Shown piece after piece: positions 1-7,426 of a stretch of DNA of 22,026 bases (the first letter of the stretch is position 1; the number at the start of each line of letters is the position of its first letter). This DNA comes from CAYLMG01 sp964568365 (GTDB taxonomy: Bacteria > Planctomycetota > Phycisphaerae > Sedimentisphaerales > Anaerobacaceae), in contig CAZMQF010000023.1 in the NCBI GenBank assembly GCA_964568365.1, positions 1 to 22,026 on the forward strand, written 5' to 3'. The notes below the pieces were generated by a model that worked only from the letters and a program-made list of their open reading frames with translations, searched no databases and was not told the origin of the DNA. Made by a program: the position numbers and the translations under genes.

Positions 1-2
1 TT

Positions 3-515
3 GCAATTGGAGTCTTTGTGCTTTTGTACGGTATATCATACGTATTCTTTTCAAGCCAGTTCAACGTGCCGGTTCCGCGGATATTCGATTTGGTCGGCTC
101 AGGATTCTTAGGCTTCTGGGCAGGCCTTCTTATATGGAGCTTTGCCATTGTCCTTATATCTGTTATGCCGATATCTCAGAACAGCTTTTTGCAGAGCGTT
201 GGCTTTACAAAGCAATTTCAACAGACAAACGTGTCATATATGAGCTGGTGGGTTAATAAGGTTAACAATCTCGTTTCGTACAAAAGCAATTATCTCTCCA
301 CGGAAGAGCTGGTTGACCAGATGTACCAGAAGGCTGAACAGAGAAAGCCAAAAAAGACAACGCTGAAAATATACGTACCGCCGGAACCAAATGAGCCAAA
401 TGAGCCTGCAAATCTGACCGGCCGGAAAGAGCCGATAACCTGTCCGGATATCGCAGACCAGAACAGTCTGAACACAGGGAAAAATGCAAAGACGGGCGAA
501 ACCGAGATGGAATAA
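3..515 (+). CDS. CvpA-like membrane protein, 3' part (5' end outside window)
   Basis: The reading frame is open from base 3, so the gene begins upstream of the window; the GTG at base 18 is an internal valine, not a convincing start. What remains has two hydrophobic stretches (residues about 1-15 and 25-50 of the visible part) separated by a short polar loop, the layout of the last helices of the CvpA/colicin-V-production family, followed by a hydrophilic cytoplasmic-type tail rich in Lys, Asn, Glu and Pro with a PNEPNEP repeat. CvpA-family proteins are small inner-membrane proteins linked to envelope homeostasis; the exact role here cannot be read. The stop lies only three bases from the stop of the convergent HEAT gene and no hairpin terminator is visible between them. 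Family assignment is by general appearance and is moderate. Confidence 0.6.
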   Translation, partial: AIGVFVLLYGISYVFFSSQFNVPVPRIFDLVGSGFLGFWAGLLIWSFAIVLISVMPISQNSFLQSVGFTKQFQQTNVSYMSWWVNKVNNLVSYKSNYLSTEELVDQMYQKAEQRKPKKTTLKIYVPPEPNEPNEPANLTGRKEPITCPDIADQNSLNTGKNAKTGETEME

Positions 516-518
516 GGC

Positions 519-2321
519 TCAGCTTTTTGCCTGGTCGAGGATAAGGTTCTTGACCTTTCTGCTCGGCAAATCAAAAGCTCCGTAAGCTGCAGCAGCGGCA
601 CCTCTCAAATCAGGCTCAGTATCCTGCGAGCTTATAAGTGAGTAAATAGCATCTATCAGCTCGACATTAAGCAGATTAGCATTAACTTTGGCTGATGTAG
701 CAAGGGAATCGAAACCTGCTATGCGAACTTCCATAGAGTTTCTCTCATCAAGTGCCATTGCTGCTATTGTCCTCTGTGCATCAGCGCTGTTCAGATATGC
801 CAGGACCTGTCCTGCGAGGATTTGAAGCTGCTCTCGCTCGTCTTTAGTCGCGCTTATCAGTGCGCTTTGTGCACCTGCCAGGTTGATGATTTTGTTTCTG
901 CTCTGAGCTGCGTTAAGCATAGCAGCGGCTGCACGCAGGGCATAGCTGTCTGCCAATTGCTGCGGCCAGAGCTGGGAATCTTCTATTTTTTCATTTTGGT
1001 CAAGAGCTTCAGCAAGGTTCTCTGTAACGAGCTTGCTTTCAGCGAACTCGATTGTCGGCCCTGCTGTTGCTATGGCAATAGCGGCGCTATATCGAACACT
1101 CCTGTCATTATAGGAAAGAGCCTGAATTAGCGGCTGGGCTATACCAAGATGGTAAAGCAGTGACTTCTCACCGGCAATCTTTGCAAGGGCCTCAACCGCT
1201 CCGAGTGCAACATAACTGTCTTCGTCTTTTAACGCTCTTGCCAGCGCCTGATGAAGATACTCCGGGCCTGCTGTCGTCGCATAAGTCATAGCGTCCGGAT
1301 GCTCGATGCCAAAATAATTCGGCATCTGTACGCCGGTCGATTCAGCTTTGAAAAAGGCAGCAAGCCAGAGGCCGATAGACTGCCCGAAAGAAGCATCTGC
1401 CCTCAATGACCATTCGCAGCATCGCATAACCATCAGCTCATAGAAATAGCTCTTGTCAACCTCCACCCTTTCGAGCCTGCTGTTATCAGGATTCCAAAAC
1501 CAGATATTTGCGAATTCAGCATCTACTGCAGGGCTGAGGGAATCTGCGTGATAGTAATAATTCTCGGCAAGATTGTAGAAAAGCAAAGCAGCAGGTACCG
1601 TTAGAGCGGATGGGTCGATTTTTTTGATGCTTTCCCTTGCGAGCTCTCTTAGCTGTGCTGATTTATCATTTTCAACAATATATTTCAAATACGCCAGAGA
1701 CTGGGGATATTCAATCTGCCCGAGAGTCTCTATTATTGTTGCCTTAATGGTAACATTATCAATCTGCAAAGCTGCGCCAAGGGGCCTGATAGCATCTCTG
1801 CCAATTTTGGGAAGAGCCCGGATTATATTAGGCCATTCCTCTTCTCTGGATGAGTCAGTCAGTGCATCTACCATATACATTATCGAGTATTCACCAGCGT
1901 CCTGCAACCTCATTACACCATTAAGCCAACCTCTGTTGCCACTGCTCAGTCTCTTTATCTCCTCCACAATAATCTTCGGGTCACGTCTGCGGATAAATCT
2001 TCCCTTTTCAATCAATCCAATTATTTGGGAACTGACATCAGCCAGTTCCCTGTCATGCTCATTTTCTTTTGCCTTCTGCAGAATAATATCGCTCTGCGGA
2101 ATAGCTGAGCTGCTTTCGAGCAATTGAACAGGGTCGGGATTACTTTCGATTATCAGTTTCGCTGTACCTTTCGCCAGGTCAAGACGGCCTATTCTCAAGT
2201 AATGCAAAAAGTCTCCGAATTGCTCATTAACACTTTGATTGTTTAGACCTTCAGCGAAAAGCGGTGACAAGCAAACGAAAAATGTTACGAAAACATAAGC
2301 GAAGGATTTTCTACTAAGCAT
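519..2321 (-). CDS. Secreted HEAT-repeat protein
   Basis: About 600 residues. The frame stays open upstream to 2450, but the ATG at 2321 is preferred: it has GGAGAG six bases upstream (2328-2333) and opens directly into a signal peptide (MLSRKSF, a hydrophobic core, then LFAEG). The upstream extension would run through a GC-rich hairpin and has no signal character. The mature protein is built of degenerate helical pairs typical of HEAT/armadillo repeats, clearest around the segments IRPLGAALQIDNVTIKATI and LARALKDEDSYVALGAVEAL and in the stretch after them. Such solenoids are protein-binding scaffolds; no catalytic domain is visible. It is probably periplasmic or at the cell surface. It is transcribed alone from a promoter near 2489-2517 with a leader of about 160 bases. 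The partner and biological role are unknown. Confidence 0.8.
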   Translation of the reverse strand: MLSRKSFAYVFVTFFVCLSPLFAEGLNNQSVNEQFGDFLHYLRIGRLDLAKGTAKLIIESNPDPVQLLESSSAIPQSDIILQKAKENEHDRELADVSSQIIGLIEKGRFIRRRDPKIIVEEIKRLSSGNRGWLNGVMRLQDAGEYSIMYMVDALTDSSREEEWPNIIRALPKIGRDAIRPLGAALQIDNVTIKATIIETLGQIEYPQSLAYLKYIVENDKSAQLRELARESIKKIDPSALTVPAALLFYNLAENYYYHADSLSPAVDAEFANIWFWNPDNSRLERVEVDKSYFYELMVMRCCEWSLRADASFGQSIGLWLAAFFKAESTGVQMPNYFGIEHPDAMTYATTAGPEYLHQALARALKDEDSYVALGAVEALAKIAGEKSLLYHLGIAQPLIQALSYNDRSVRYSAAIAIATAGPTIEFAESKLVTENLAEALDQNEKIEDSQLWPQQLADSYALRAAAAMLNAAQSRNKIINLAGAQSALISATKDEREQLQILAGQVLAYLNSADAQRTIAAMALDERNSMEVRIAGFDSLATSAKVNANLLNVELIDAIYSLISSQDTEPDLRGAAAAAYGAFDLPSRKVKNLILDQAKS

Positions 2322-2362
2322 TAAAAACTCTCCAAAAGTCTTTGCATTTCCAGAACAATAAA

Positions 2363-2398
2363 CCGGCCGAAAAAAATAAATGTCAGCATTTCGGCCGG
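2363..2398 (-). promoter_or_regulatory. Hairpin in the leader of the HEAT-repeat gene
   Basis: A perfect 10-base inverted repeat (CCGGCCGAAA at 2363-2372 and TTTCGGCCGG at 2389-2398) with a 16-base loop. In the - strand transcript it lies between the predicted start of transcription (about 2482) and the Shine-Dalgarno sequence (2328-2333), and is followed by UUUAUUGUU, so it could act as an attenuator or as a leader structure. No known riboswitch class was recognised. Confidence 0.5.
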
Positions 2399-2488
2399 CC
2401 CTAACCCTCAAAAATGGTGCCTCTGAGCGGTTTTTATCGAGCACAAGCACAATCTACCGCTAAGTTTAATGTCGTCTTAGATGCTTAT

Positions 2489-2517
2489 ATACTATAGAAA
2501 AATACCTATTCTGTCAA
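2489..2517 (-). promoter_or_regulatory. Sigma-70-type promoter of the HEAT-repeat gene
   Basis: On the - strand a perfect TTGACA (2512-2517) is followed after 17 bases by TAGTAT (2489-2494); the overlapping TATAGT (2491-2496) at 15 bases is an alternative -10. It predicts a transcript start near 2482, about 160 bases before the ATG at 2321. Confidence 0.55.
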
Positions 2518-2625
2518 TAAAAAAACGCTCATTACAAAATAGAGCGATTGGGAATTATAGGCAAATGACTTGAAATGCAAAGAATTCTTCTTTAGCAGAC
2601 AATAATAACATTATAGGACATTCAT

Positions 2626-2745
2626 TTAGCCTTCGTTAATTCTGTGTTTTTCAAGCCAGTCTTTGACCCATTTAACAGCCTGCTGCTTTGTTTGCAGAGT
2701 ATTTTCGAGCTGAGCAATGTACATCTCCTCAGCGAGGCAACCGAG
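2626..2745 (-). pseudogene. Broken second copy of the 3' end of cca
   Basis: Forty codons, open on the - strand and ending in TAA at 2626-2628, encode LGCLAEEMYIAQLENTLQ, TKQQA, then VKWVKDWLEKHRINEG. This matches the last residues of the tRNA nucleotidyltransferase encoded at 5566-6783 (IGRLAEEMYIAQLENTLQ, TKQQA, then EEWVRNWLQKHKTNR) but has no start codon, promoter or catalytic part. The central 56 bases (2678-2733) differ from 5615-5670 at one position only, whereas both flanks are conserved at protein level but diverged in DNA. It lies in frame directly behind the sulfatase stop codon (TAA, 2746-2748). It is best read as the displaced original tail of cca, or a partial duplicate, left next to the sulfatase cassette. 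Confidence 0.85.
2678..2733 (-). repeat. Direct repeat copy 1 (cca tail)
   Basis: This 56-base segment matches 5615-5670 in the same orientation at 55 of 56 positions (the difference is C at 2725 against T at 5662). With the other copy it brackets the maturase and sulfatase genes; repeat-to-repeat offset is 2937 bases. Confidence 0.9.
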
Positions 2746-4233
2746 TTACGGGCCGGGTTTTGGCACCCACTTTTTCAGTTCGGCCTTTATATCCGTAAAT
2801 TCCGGCCTTTGGGCAATATTTGTAAATTCATCAGGGTCGGTATTATGGTCGTATAGCTCCTCAGAGCCATCGTTATAAAGAATATAACGATATCTTTCAG
2901 TTCTGACAGAGTGGTCGCCGCCCTGTCCCCAGGTAGTCACCGCAGGATATCTCCATGAGGCATTTGGATTCTTTAATAAGGGCATCAAATTGTGTCCCTC
3001 AATTTTCGACTGCTGCGAAAGATTGCACAAATCAATTAGTGTCGGATAAATATCCAGCAGCGTTACAGGCCTGGGGCATGTCGAATTGACATTTGTGATG
3101 CCTGGTGCAATAAAAATCAAAGGTACCTTAGTTGATTCCTCCCATAGTGTAAACTTTTCCCAGTGTTCTTTTTCTCCGATATGCATCCCATGGTCAGACC
3201 AGAGAACAATGATGGTGTTGTTAGAGTATTGGCTTTTCTCAAAGGCATTTATAAGGCGTCCCAACTGTGCATCGGCAAAACTGATACTTGCAAGATAGCC
3301 CTGAACGGCATTTTTCCAGAGATCATTTGCGACGAGCCATCTTTGCCATTGTCTTCTGCAATATCTTTTTCCGACAGGCGAGCAGTCATCGAGGTCGTTC
3401 TCCTGAATCCTGGGCAGCTCAATCTCCTCAAGCGGATACAAGTCGAAATATTTTTTTGGTACGAACCAGGGTATATGCGGCCGGAAGATACCGACGCCCA
3501 TAAACAAAGGCTTATCGTGCTGTTTGGAGAATTGTTCTATGGCCCAGTCAACAACTTTATAGTCAGCCATCTGCGGGTCTTCACCGAGAGGAGCAAAATC
3601 GAAGAAGTAAGAAGGTTTCCGGCCGCCTTTGTCACCATCAGCAACTCGTCCCCATACTACAGTTCCATCATTATTAATCCGTGCTTCTTGAGGCCAGACA
3701 GTCTCAGGTAATGAGCGTCGCTTGGAAGGAAAATATTCATCCCAAATTCCAAAATCATTCTGGTCGACTCCGTAAGCAGTTTGTATCCAGGAAAGGCAAT
3801 GGAACAGTTTGCCGCCGCCAATAGTTTTATATCCGTTGTTCCTGAAGTGCTCCGGTATGGTTATTGCATCTTTTAATAGAGGAGACTGCCGCCAAAACTG
3901 ATTATTATTAAATATACCGGAAGTATCAGGGCTTATACCTGTCATCAGGCTTGTCCTTGAGGGATTGCATGCCGGCGCGGAGCAGTGGGCGTTAGTAAAA
4001 AGAACTCCCTTTGCGGCCAGCTTGTCGAGGTTCGGGGTTTTTACGCCGGGTCTTCCGCCAAGACAATTCACCCAGTCATTAAGGTCGTCAATCGAAATAA
4101 ACAGGACGTTCGGCCTGGTTTTATTACCTGTTTTATTGTTGCCCCTTAGAAAATCTCGGCAGCCGGTCAAAGCCAAAGAAGCTGTTCCCAATCCGACAGT
4201 TTTCAAAAAAGTTCTGCGATTATAATATTTCAT
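2746..4233 (-). CDS. Tat-exported lipoprotein sulfatase, Cys type
   Basis: 495 residues, an arylsulfatase/iduronate-sulfatase-type hydrolase that would remove sulfate esters from a sulfated compound, most likely a polysaccharide, outside the cytoplasm. The N-terminus has a twin-arginine motif (RRTFLK, residues 6-11) and a lipobox ending in Cys25 (ALTGC), so it is probably exported folded and lipid-anchored. Metal-binding Asp49-Asp50 lie in SIDDLND, and the active-site signature CNPSR with Cys89 needs conversion to formylglycine. The C-terminal half carries the usual LWSDHGMHIGEKEHW metal and sulfate-binding segment. The start at 4233 has GAGAGG a few bases upstream. The maturase gene lies 171 bases upstream on the same strand and would modify Cys89 before Tat export. 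The last residues (KPGP) are followed by TAA and then, in the same frame, by a remnant of cca. The substrate cannot be read from sequence. Confidence 0.93.
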   Translation of the reverse strand: MKYYNRRTFLKTVGLGTASLALTGCRDFLRGNNKTGNKTRPNVLFISIDDLNDWVNCLGGRPGVKTPNLDKLAAKGVLFTNAHCSAPACNPSRTSLMTGISPDTSGIFNNNQFWRQSPLLKDAITIPEHFRNNGYKTIGGGKLFHCLSWIQTAYGVDQNDFGIWDEYFPSKRRSLPETVWPQEARINNDGTVVWGRVADGDKGGRKPSYFFDFAPLGEDPQMADYKVVDWAIEQFSKQHDKPLFMGVGIFRPHIPWFVPKKYFDLYPLEEIELPRIQENDLDDCSPVGKRYCRRQWQRWLVANDLWKNAVQGYLASISFADAQLGRLINAFEKSQYSNNTIIVLWSDHGMHIGEKEHWEKFTLWEESTKVPLIFIAPGITNVNSTCPRPVTLLDIYPTLIDLCNLSQQSKIEGHNLMPLLKNPNASWRYPAVTTWGQGGDHSVRTERYRYILYNDGSEELYDHNTDPDEFTNIAQRPEFTDIKAELKKWVPKPGP

Positions 4234-4404
4234 TTCAACCTCTCAAATTACAATTTAAATTAACTTCAATAAGACTTTCTCATTCACAAGCATATATTCC
4301 TTAGATTATCAGGCTGCTTATATGAATTAATTATTTTTATAAAAGCGTTTTTATTTAATCAAGCTGTTTATTTTCTATTTCAAAAAAATGATAAAGATTA
4401 CGAT

Positions 4405-5532
4405 TTATTTTGACTTCGAGGCTGATTCGGCTGCCAGGTGAGCTGCAATTTGTGTGATTCTCGGCAGGGCATAGTCAAAGAATTTCTTATAACTGTCACA
4501 GAAGTATGTGTGTCCGCTGTCGCCTCCCTTTCGGGCAATTTTATTTTTTTGGCACCCGCCCCTGCAGACGTCAAGGTATCTGCAGATAAGGCAATTATTG
4601 CTAAGGTCCTGTTTTTTTAAGTTAAATTCTTTTTTTCTGCTGCCTGCGGCGAGGTCTTTTATAGGCGTCTTGATAATATTGCCGAGTTTGTAATCCGGTT
4701 TTACGAAAAAATCACAGGGAAAGGCGTCGCCGGTATGCTCAATTACTATATAGCCGTCACACTGCGTTGCGAAGGTACAGATTGTATGACTGCCGGTGAC
4801 ATAATAAGAAACGATTGACTCGAAATCACGAATACTTAAGTTTTGCGGCCCGATTTCGCACCATCTCTTAAAAGTTTTACAAAGAAATTTACCATACTGT
4901 TCGGCAGTAACGGAAAAATCGGCAATTCTGCCAGTGGTCCTGTCAACTTCGAGGCAGGGTATAAACTGAAGATACTTTATTCCCAGCTTTGTGAAGAAAT
5001 CAATAAGCTTGTCAGGGTGGTCGGAGTTTTTACGACTCAGAAGTACGAGAGCGTTGAATTCAACGTTGTGTTGCTTTAATTTCTTAATCGCATTCATCAC
5101 CTTGTGATAGGTGCCGTTACCGGCAAAATCCTTTCTATAATAATCGTGAAACTCTCGCGGACCGTCAATACTTATGCCGACAAGAAATTTGTATTTATTC
5201 AGGAATCTGCACCAGGCATCATCGATTAAAATTCCATTTGTTTGTAATGCATTGCTTATTATTTGTCCTGATTTTCCATATTTTTTCTGAAGCTCTATAG
5301 CTCTCTTAAAGAAATCCAGGCCCATAAGAGTCGGCTCACCGCCCTGCCAGGAAAAACTGGACATCGGCAGGCGAAGAGCAAGATAGTCTTTTGTCATTTT
5401 TTCGAGGACTTCATAGCTCATTCGCTGACTGCCTTTGCCGATTTGTGGGGCACGATTTTTGTAAAAGCAGTATTCACAATCAAGATTGCAGTCTGAACCA
5501 GATGGTTTTATCAGTAAAACAAAGGGCTGCAT
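4405..5532 (-). CDS. Anaerobic sulfatase-maturating enzyme (radical SAM/SPASM)
   Basis: 375 residues. It oxidises the active-site Cys or Ser of sulfatases to formylglycine without oxygen, in the cytoplasm. The radical-SAM cluster motif CNLDCEYC (Cys15, 19, 22) is at the N-terminus, SWQGGEPTL follows at 61-69, and SIDGP at 121-125. The C-terminal SPASM region has the cysteines for two auxiliary Fe-S clusters (Cys252, 258, 273, 314, 317, 323, 327, 345); Asp274 sits where the catalytic base of characterised anSMEs is found. The length is normal for the family. It begins 33 bases after the cca stop and is probably read from the hisS-cca transcript; the Shine-Dalgarno (GGAA about 11 bases upstream) is weak. 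The next gene is a Cys-type sulfatase, its obvious substrate. Confidence 0.93.
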   Translation of the reverse strand: MQPFVLLIKPSGSDCNLDCEYCFYKNRAPQIGKGSQRMSYEVLEKMTKDYLALRLPMSSFSWQGGEPTLMGLDFFKRAIELQKKYGKSGQIISNALQTNGILIDDAWCRFLNKYKFLVGISIDGPREFHDYYRKDFAGNGTYHKVMNAIKKLKQHNVEFNALVLLSRKNSDHPDKLIDFFTKLGIKYLQFIPCLEVDRTTGRIADFSVTAEQYGKFLCKTFKRWCEIGPQNLSIRDFESIVSYYVTGSHTICTFATQCDGYIVIEHTGDAFPCDFFVKPDYKLGNIIKTPIKDLAAGSRKKEFNLKKQDLSNNCLICRYLDVCRGGCQKNKIARKGGDSGHTYFCDSYKKFFDYALPRITQIAAHLAAESASKSK

Positions 5533-5565
5533 TCTTTTAATATTTCCAAATAGTTGCGTCTGTAT

Positions 5566-6783
5566 TTATCGGTTAGTCTTATGTTTTTGTAACCAGTTTC
5601 TGACCCATTCCTCGGCCTGCTGCTTTGTTTGCAGAGTATTTTCGAGCTGAGCAATGTACATTTCCTCAGCCAGCCGGCCAATCAAAGGTCCTGGACAGGC
5701 GCCTAATTTGATTAGCTCATAACCGTCTAACAAAGGCTTAGGCCTTAGCTCAATGTCACCTAATTTTCTGATTCTTCTTCTCAGCTTAATAAGTGAGCTT
5801 ATACTTTTGTTCTCCGCCCTGAGAACAGCCCGCTGCAGCTCGTAAAGGTCTCGAAAATACGGTTCTGAAAGTATCAGTTTCAACCGGGCAAGTGACATTT
5901 TATCGTCAAGCAATTTGCCTCTGTTGGTCAGCAGAAATCTTATGTGCTTTGTCTGATTTCTGCTTAGTTTGAGAACCTTTATTTTATCAATTGCAAATTC
6001 CGTCGGACATCCGACGAACAAAGCTGCCAGAGCAATGGCGAAGTCTGTCTTCTTCTTTAATCTGTTTAGAACTTTAATAGCCAGGTTTATCTGCTCCGGG
6101 ATAAGGCCGGGGAAGATTTGCTTAACCAGACCCGCTCTTTCCATCAGCCATAGGCCGTCAGCTCTGTTGGGGTCGGTCAGTATGGCCTCCAATTCCATAC
6201 ATATTCGTTCACCGCTGATTTTGCAAATTCGAGCTGCATACCTGCAAACGGCGGAGAGGGTATTGGGTTCTATTTCAAAGTCGAGCTGAGCAGCAAAGCG
6301 CACCGCACGCAGCATCCGCAGGTAATCTTCGGCAAACCGTTCCTCCGGCTTGCCGATTGTTCGCACTATTTTCTTTTTCAGGTCAGCCTGCCCGTCAACG
6401 AAATCGATAACTTTTTTTCCCAAAGGCTGGTAAAACATTCCGTTGATTGTAAAGTCTCTTCTCGCGGCATCTTCCGCAGCATCTGTAAATCTGACGGCCT
6501 CCGGATGTCTGCCATCCTCATAATCCGCTTCGGCTCTGAAGGTTGCAACTTCGATTTGCTTATCATCGAGCAAGACCATAACGACTCCAAACTTTGCACC
6601 GACCTTCAGTGTCCTCTCGAACAATTTTATGATTTGCTGCGGCTTTGCATTCGTTGCAACGTCATAATCTTTTGCCGCCCTGCCGAGCAGCATATCGCGC
6701 ACGCAGCCGCCGGCCAGCAACGCCTCAAAGCCGTTGCGGTGCAGCGTTTTTATTATTTTTATTGCAGCCTGTTTATTTGTCAT
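5566..6783 (-). CDS. cca: CCA tRNA nucleotidyltransferase / poly(A) polymerase family
   Basis: 405 residues, class II nucleotidyltransferase that adds or repairs the CCA end of tRNAs. Seen in order: the GGCVRDMLLGR loop (residues 25-35), the catalytic DYDVAT carboxylates (39-44), RRDFTINGM near 115 and the neck motif RFAEDYLRMLRAVRFA near 148-163, then a helical body and tail. A poly(A) polymerase role cannot be excluded because the two activities share these motifs, but the housekeeping context (hisS, rsmD) favours tRNA maturation. It starts four bases after the rsmD stop. Its last 40 or so codons occur a second time at 2626-2745; the present tail (EEWVRNWLQKHKTNR) may have been brought in with the downstream cassette. 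The core enzyme is intact. Confidence 0.92.
   Translation of the reverse strand: MTNKQAAIKIIKTLHRNGFEALLAGGCVRDMLLGRAAKDYDVATNAKPQQIIKLFERTLKVGAKFGVVMVLLDDKQIEVATFRAEADYEDGRHPEAVRFTDAAEDAARRDFTINGMFYQPLGKKVIDFVDGQADLKKKIVRTIGKPEERFAEDYLRMLRAVRFAAQLDFEIEPNTLSAVCRYAARICKISGERICMELEAILTDPNRADGLWLMERAGLVKQIFPGLIPEQINLAIKVLNRLKKKTDFAIALAALFVGCPTEFAIDKIKVLKLSRNQTKHIRFLLTNRGKLLDDKMSLARLKLILSEPYFRDLYELQRAVLRAENKSISSLIKLRRRIRKLGDIELRPKPLLDGYELIKLGACPGPLIGRLAEEMYIAQLENTLQTKQQAEEWVRNWLQKHKTNR
5615..5670 (-). repeat. Direct repeat copy 2 (within cca)
   Basis: This 56-base segment inside the 3' end of cca matches 2678-2733 at 55 of 56 positions in the same orientation. The homology fades on both sides into sequence that is alike in protein but not in DNA, which marks the edges of a recombination or conversion tract. 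Confidence 0.9.
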
Positions 6784-6787
6784 TGAC

Positions 6788-7357
6788 CTAACGCACCAAA
6801 AATGTAACAGCCATTTTACCCCATATCCGTCTTTCCGCTATCTTAAAAGAGCCGTACTTTTGCAGCAACTGCGTTTTTTTATGTGTTCTTACTACAATAA
6901 CAGAATTGGCGGCTGCCTGCTGCTCTAATAAGTTAAATATAGCCGCAAGCTGCGATTTTTCACCGACATCATCTGTCAGCTTATATGGCGGGTCAATGAA
7001 AACAAGGTCGTAGGCTTTTTTCTTCGAGTCGATAACAGCACCAATCTTAAAAGCATTTGCCGTTATAACTTTTGATTCTTTTACGAAACCGGCTTTTGCT
7101 ATATTTCTTTTAAGCAGAGTCACTATTTCCTGGTCTTTTTCAACAAAGCAGACGAAATCGGCCCCCCTGCTGAGAGCTTCGAGCCCGAGTGAGCCGACGC
7201 CGCAAAAAAGGTCGGCGACAATTCTTCCTGCGGGAAGGTCGTATTTGTAAAGAACGCTGAAAACCGATTCCTTGACCCTGTCGAGAATGGGCCTTGAGAT
7301 ATCCGTTTTCGGGCTAAAAAGCTTCATACCTTTTTTTGTGCCGGCTATAATTCGCAT
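6788..7357 (-). CDS. rsmD: 16S rRNA (guanine-966-N2)-methyltransferase
   Basis: 189 residues from the ATG at 7357. The frame remains open to 7411, but MRIIAGTKKG is the usual RsmD beginning and the preceding residues are not family-like. The Rossmann SAM-binding motif DLFCGVGSLGLEALSRGA and the N6/N2-type catalytic VFIDPPYK are present and correctly spaced. The enzyme methylates G966 of 16S rRNA during small-subunit assembly. It lies between the PD-(D/E)XK-like gene and cca in a tight - strand unit devoted largely to translation; four bases separate it from cca. Assignment is firm at family level. Confidence 0.92.
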   Translation of the reverse strand: MRIIAGTKKGMKLFSPKTDISRPILDRVKESVFSVLYKYDLPAGRIVADLFCGVGSLGLEALSRGADFVCFVEKDQEIVTLLKRNIAKAGFVKESKVITANAFKIGAVIDSKKKAYDLVFIDPPYKLTDDVGEKSQLAAIFNLLEQQAAANSVIVVRTHKKTQLLQKYGSFKIAERRIWGKMAVTFLVR

Positions 7358-7426
7358 TATGATAATATATAAAACAGAAGATTTTTTGGCGAGAGTTTTG
7401 TTGAGATTCAATTTCGAAAAACTGCA

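Noticed and set aside
515..519. Regulatory overlap between the convergent CvpA-like and HEAT genes
   Set aside because: The stops are only three bases apart, but tight convergence alone is common and no antisense signal is visible.
2322..2450. 43-residue N-terminal extension of the HEAT-repeat protein
   Set aside because: It would run through the GC-rich hairpin and hide the signal peptide; the ATG at 2321 has a proper ribosome site.
2644..2856. + strand open frame of 70 codons
   Set aside because: It is the reverse of the cca remnant and the sulfatase end; no ribosome site or family resemblance.
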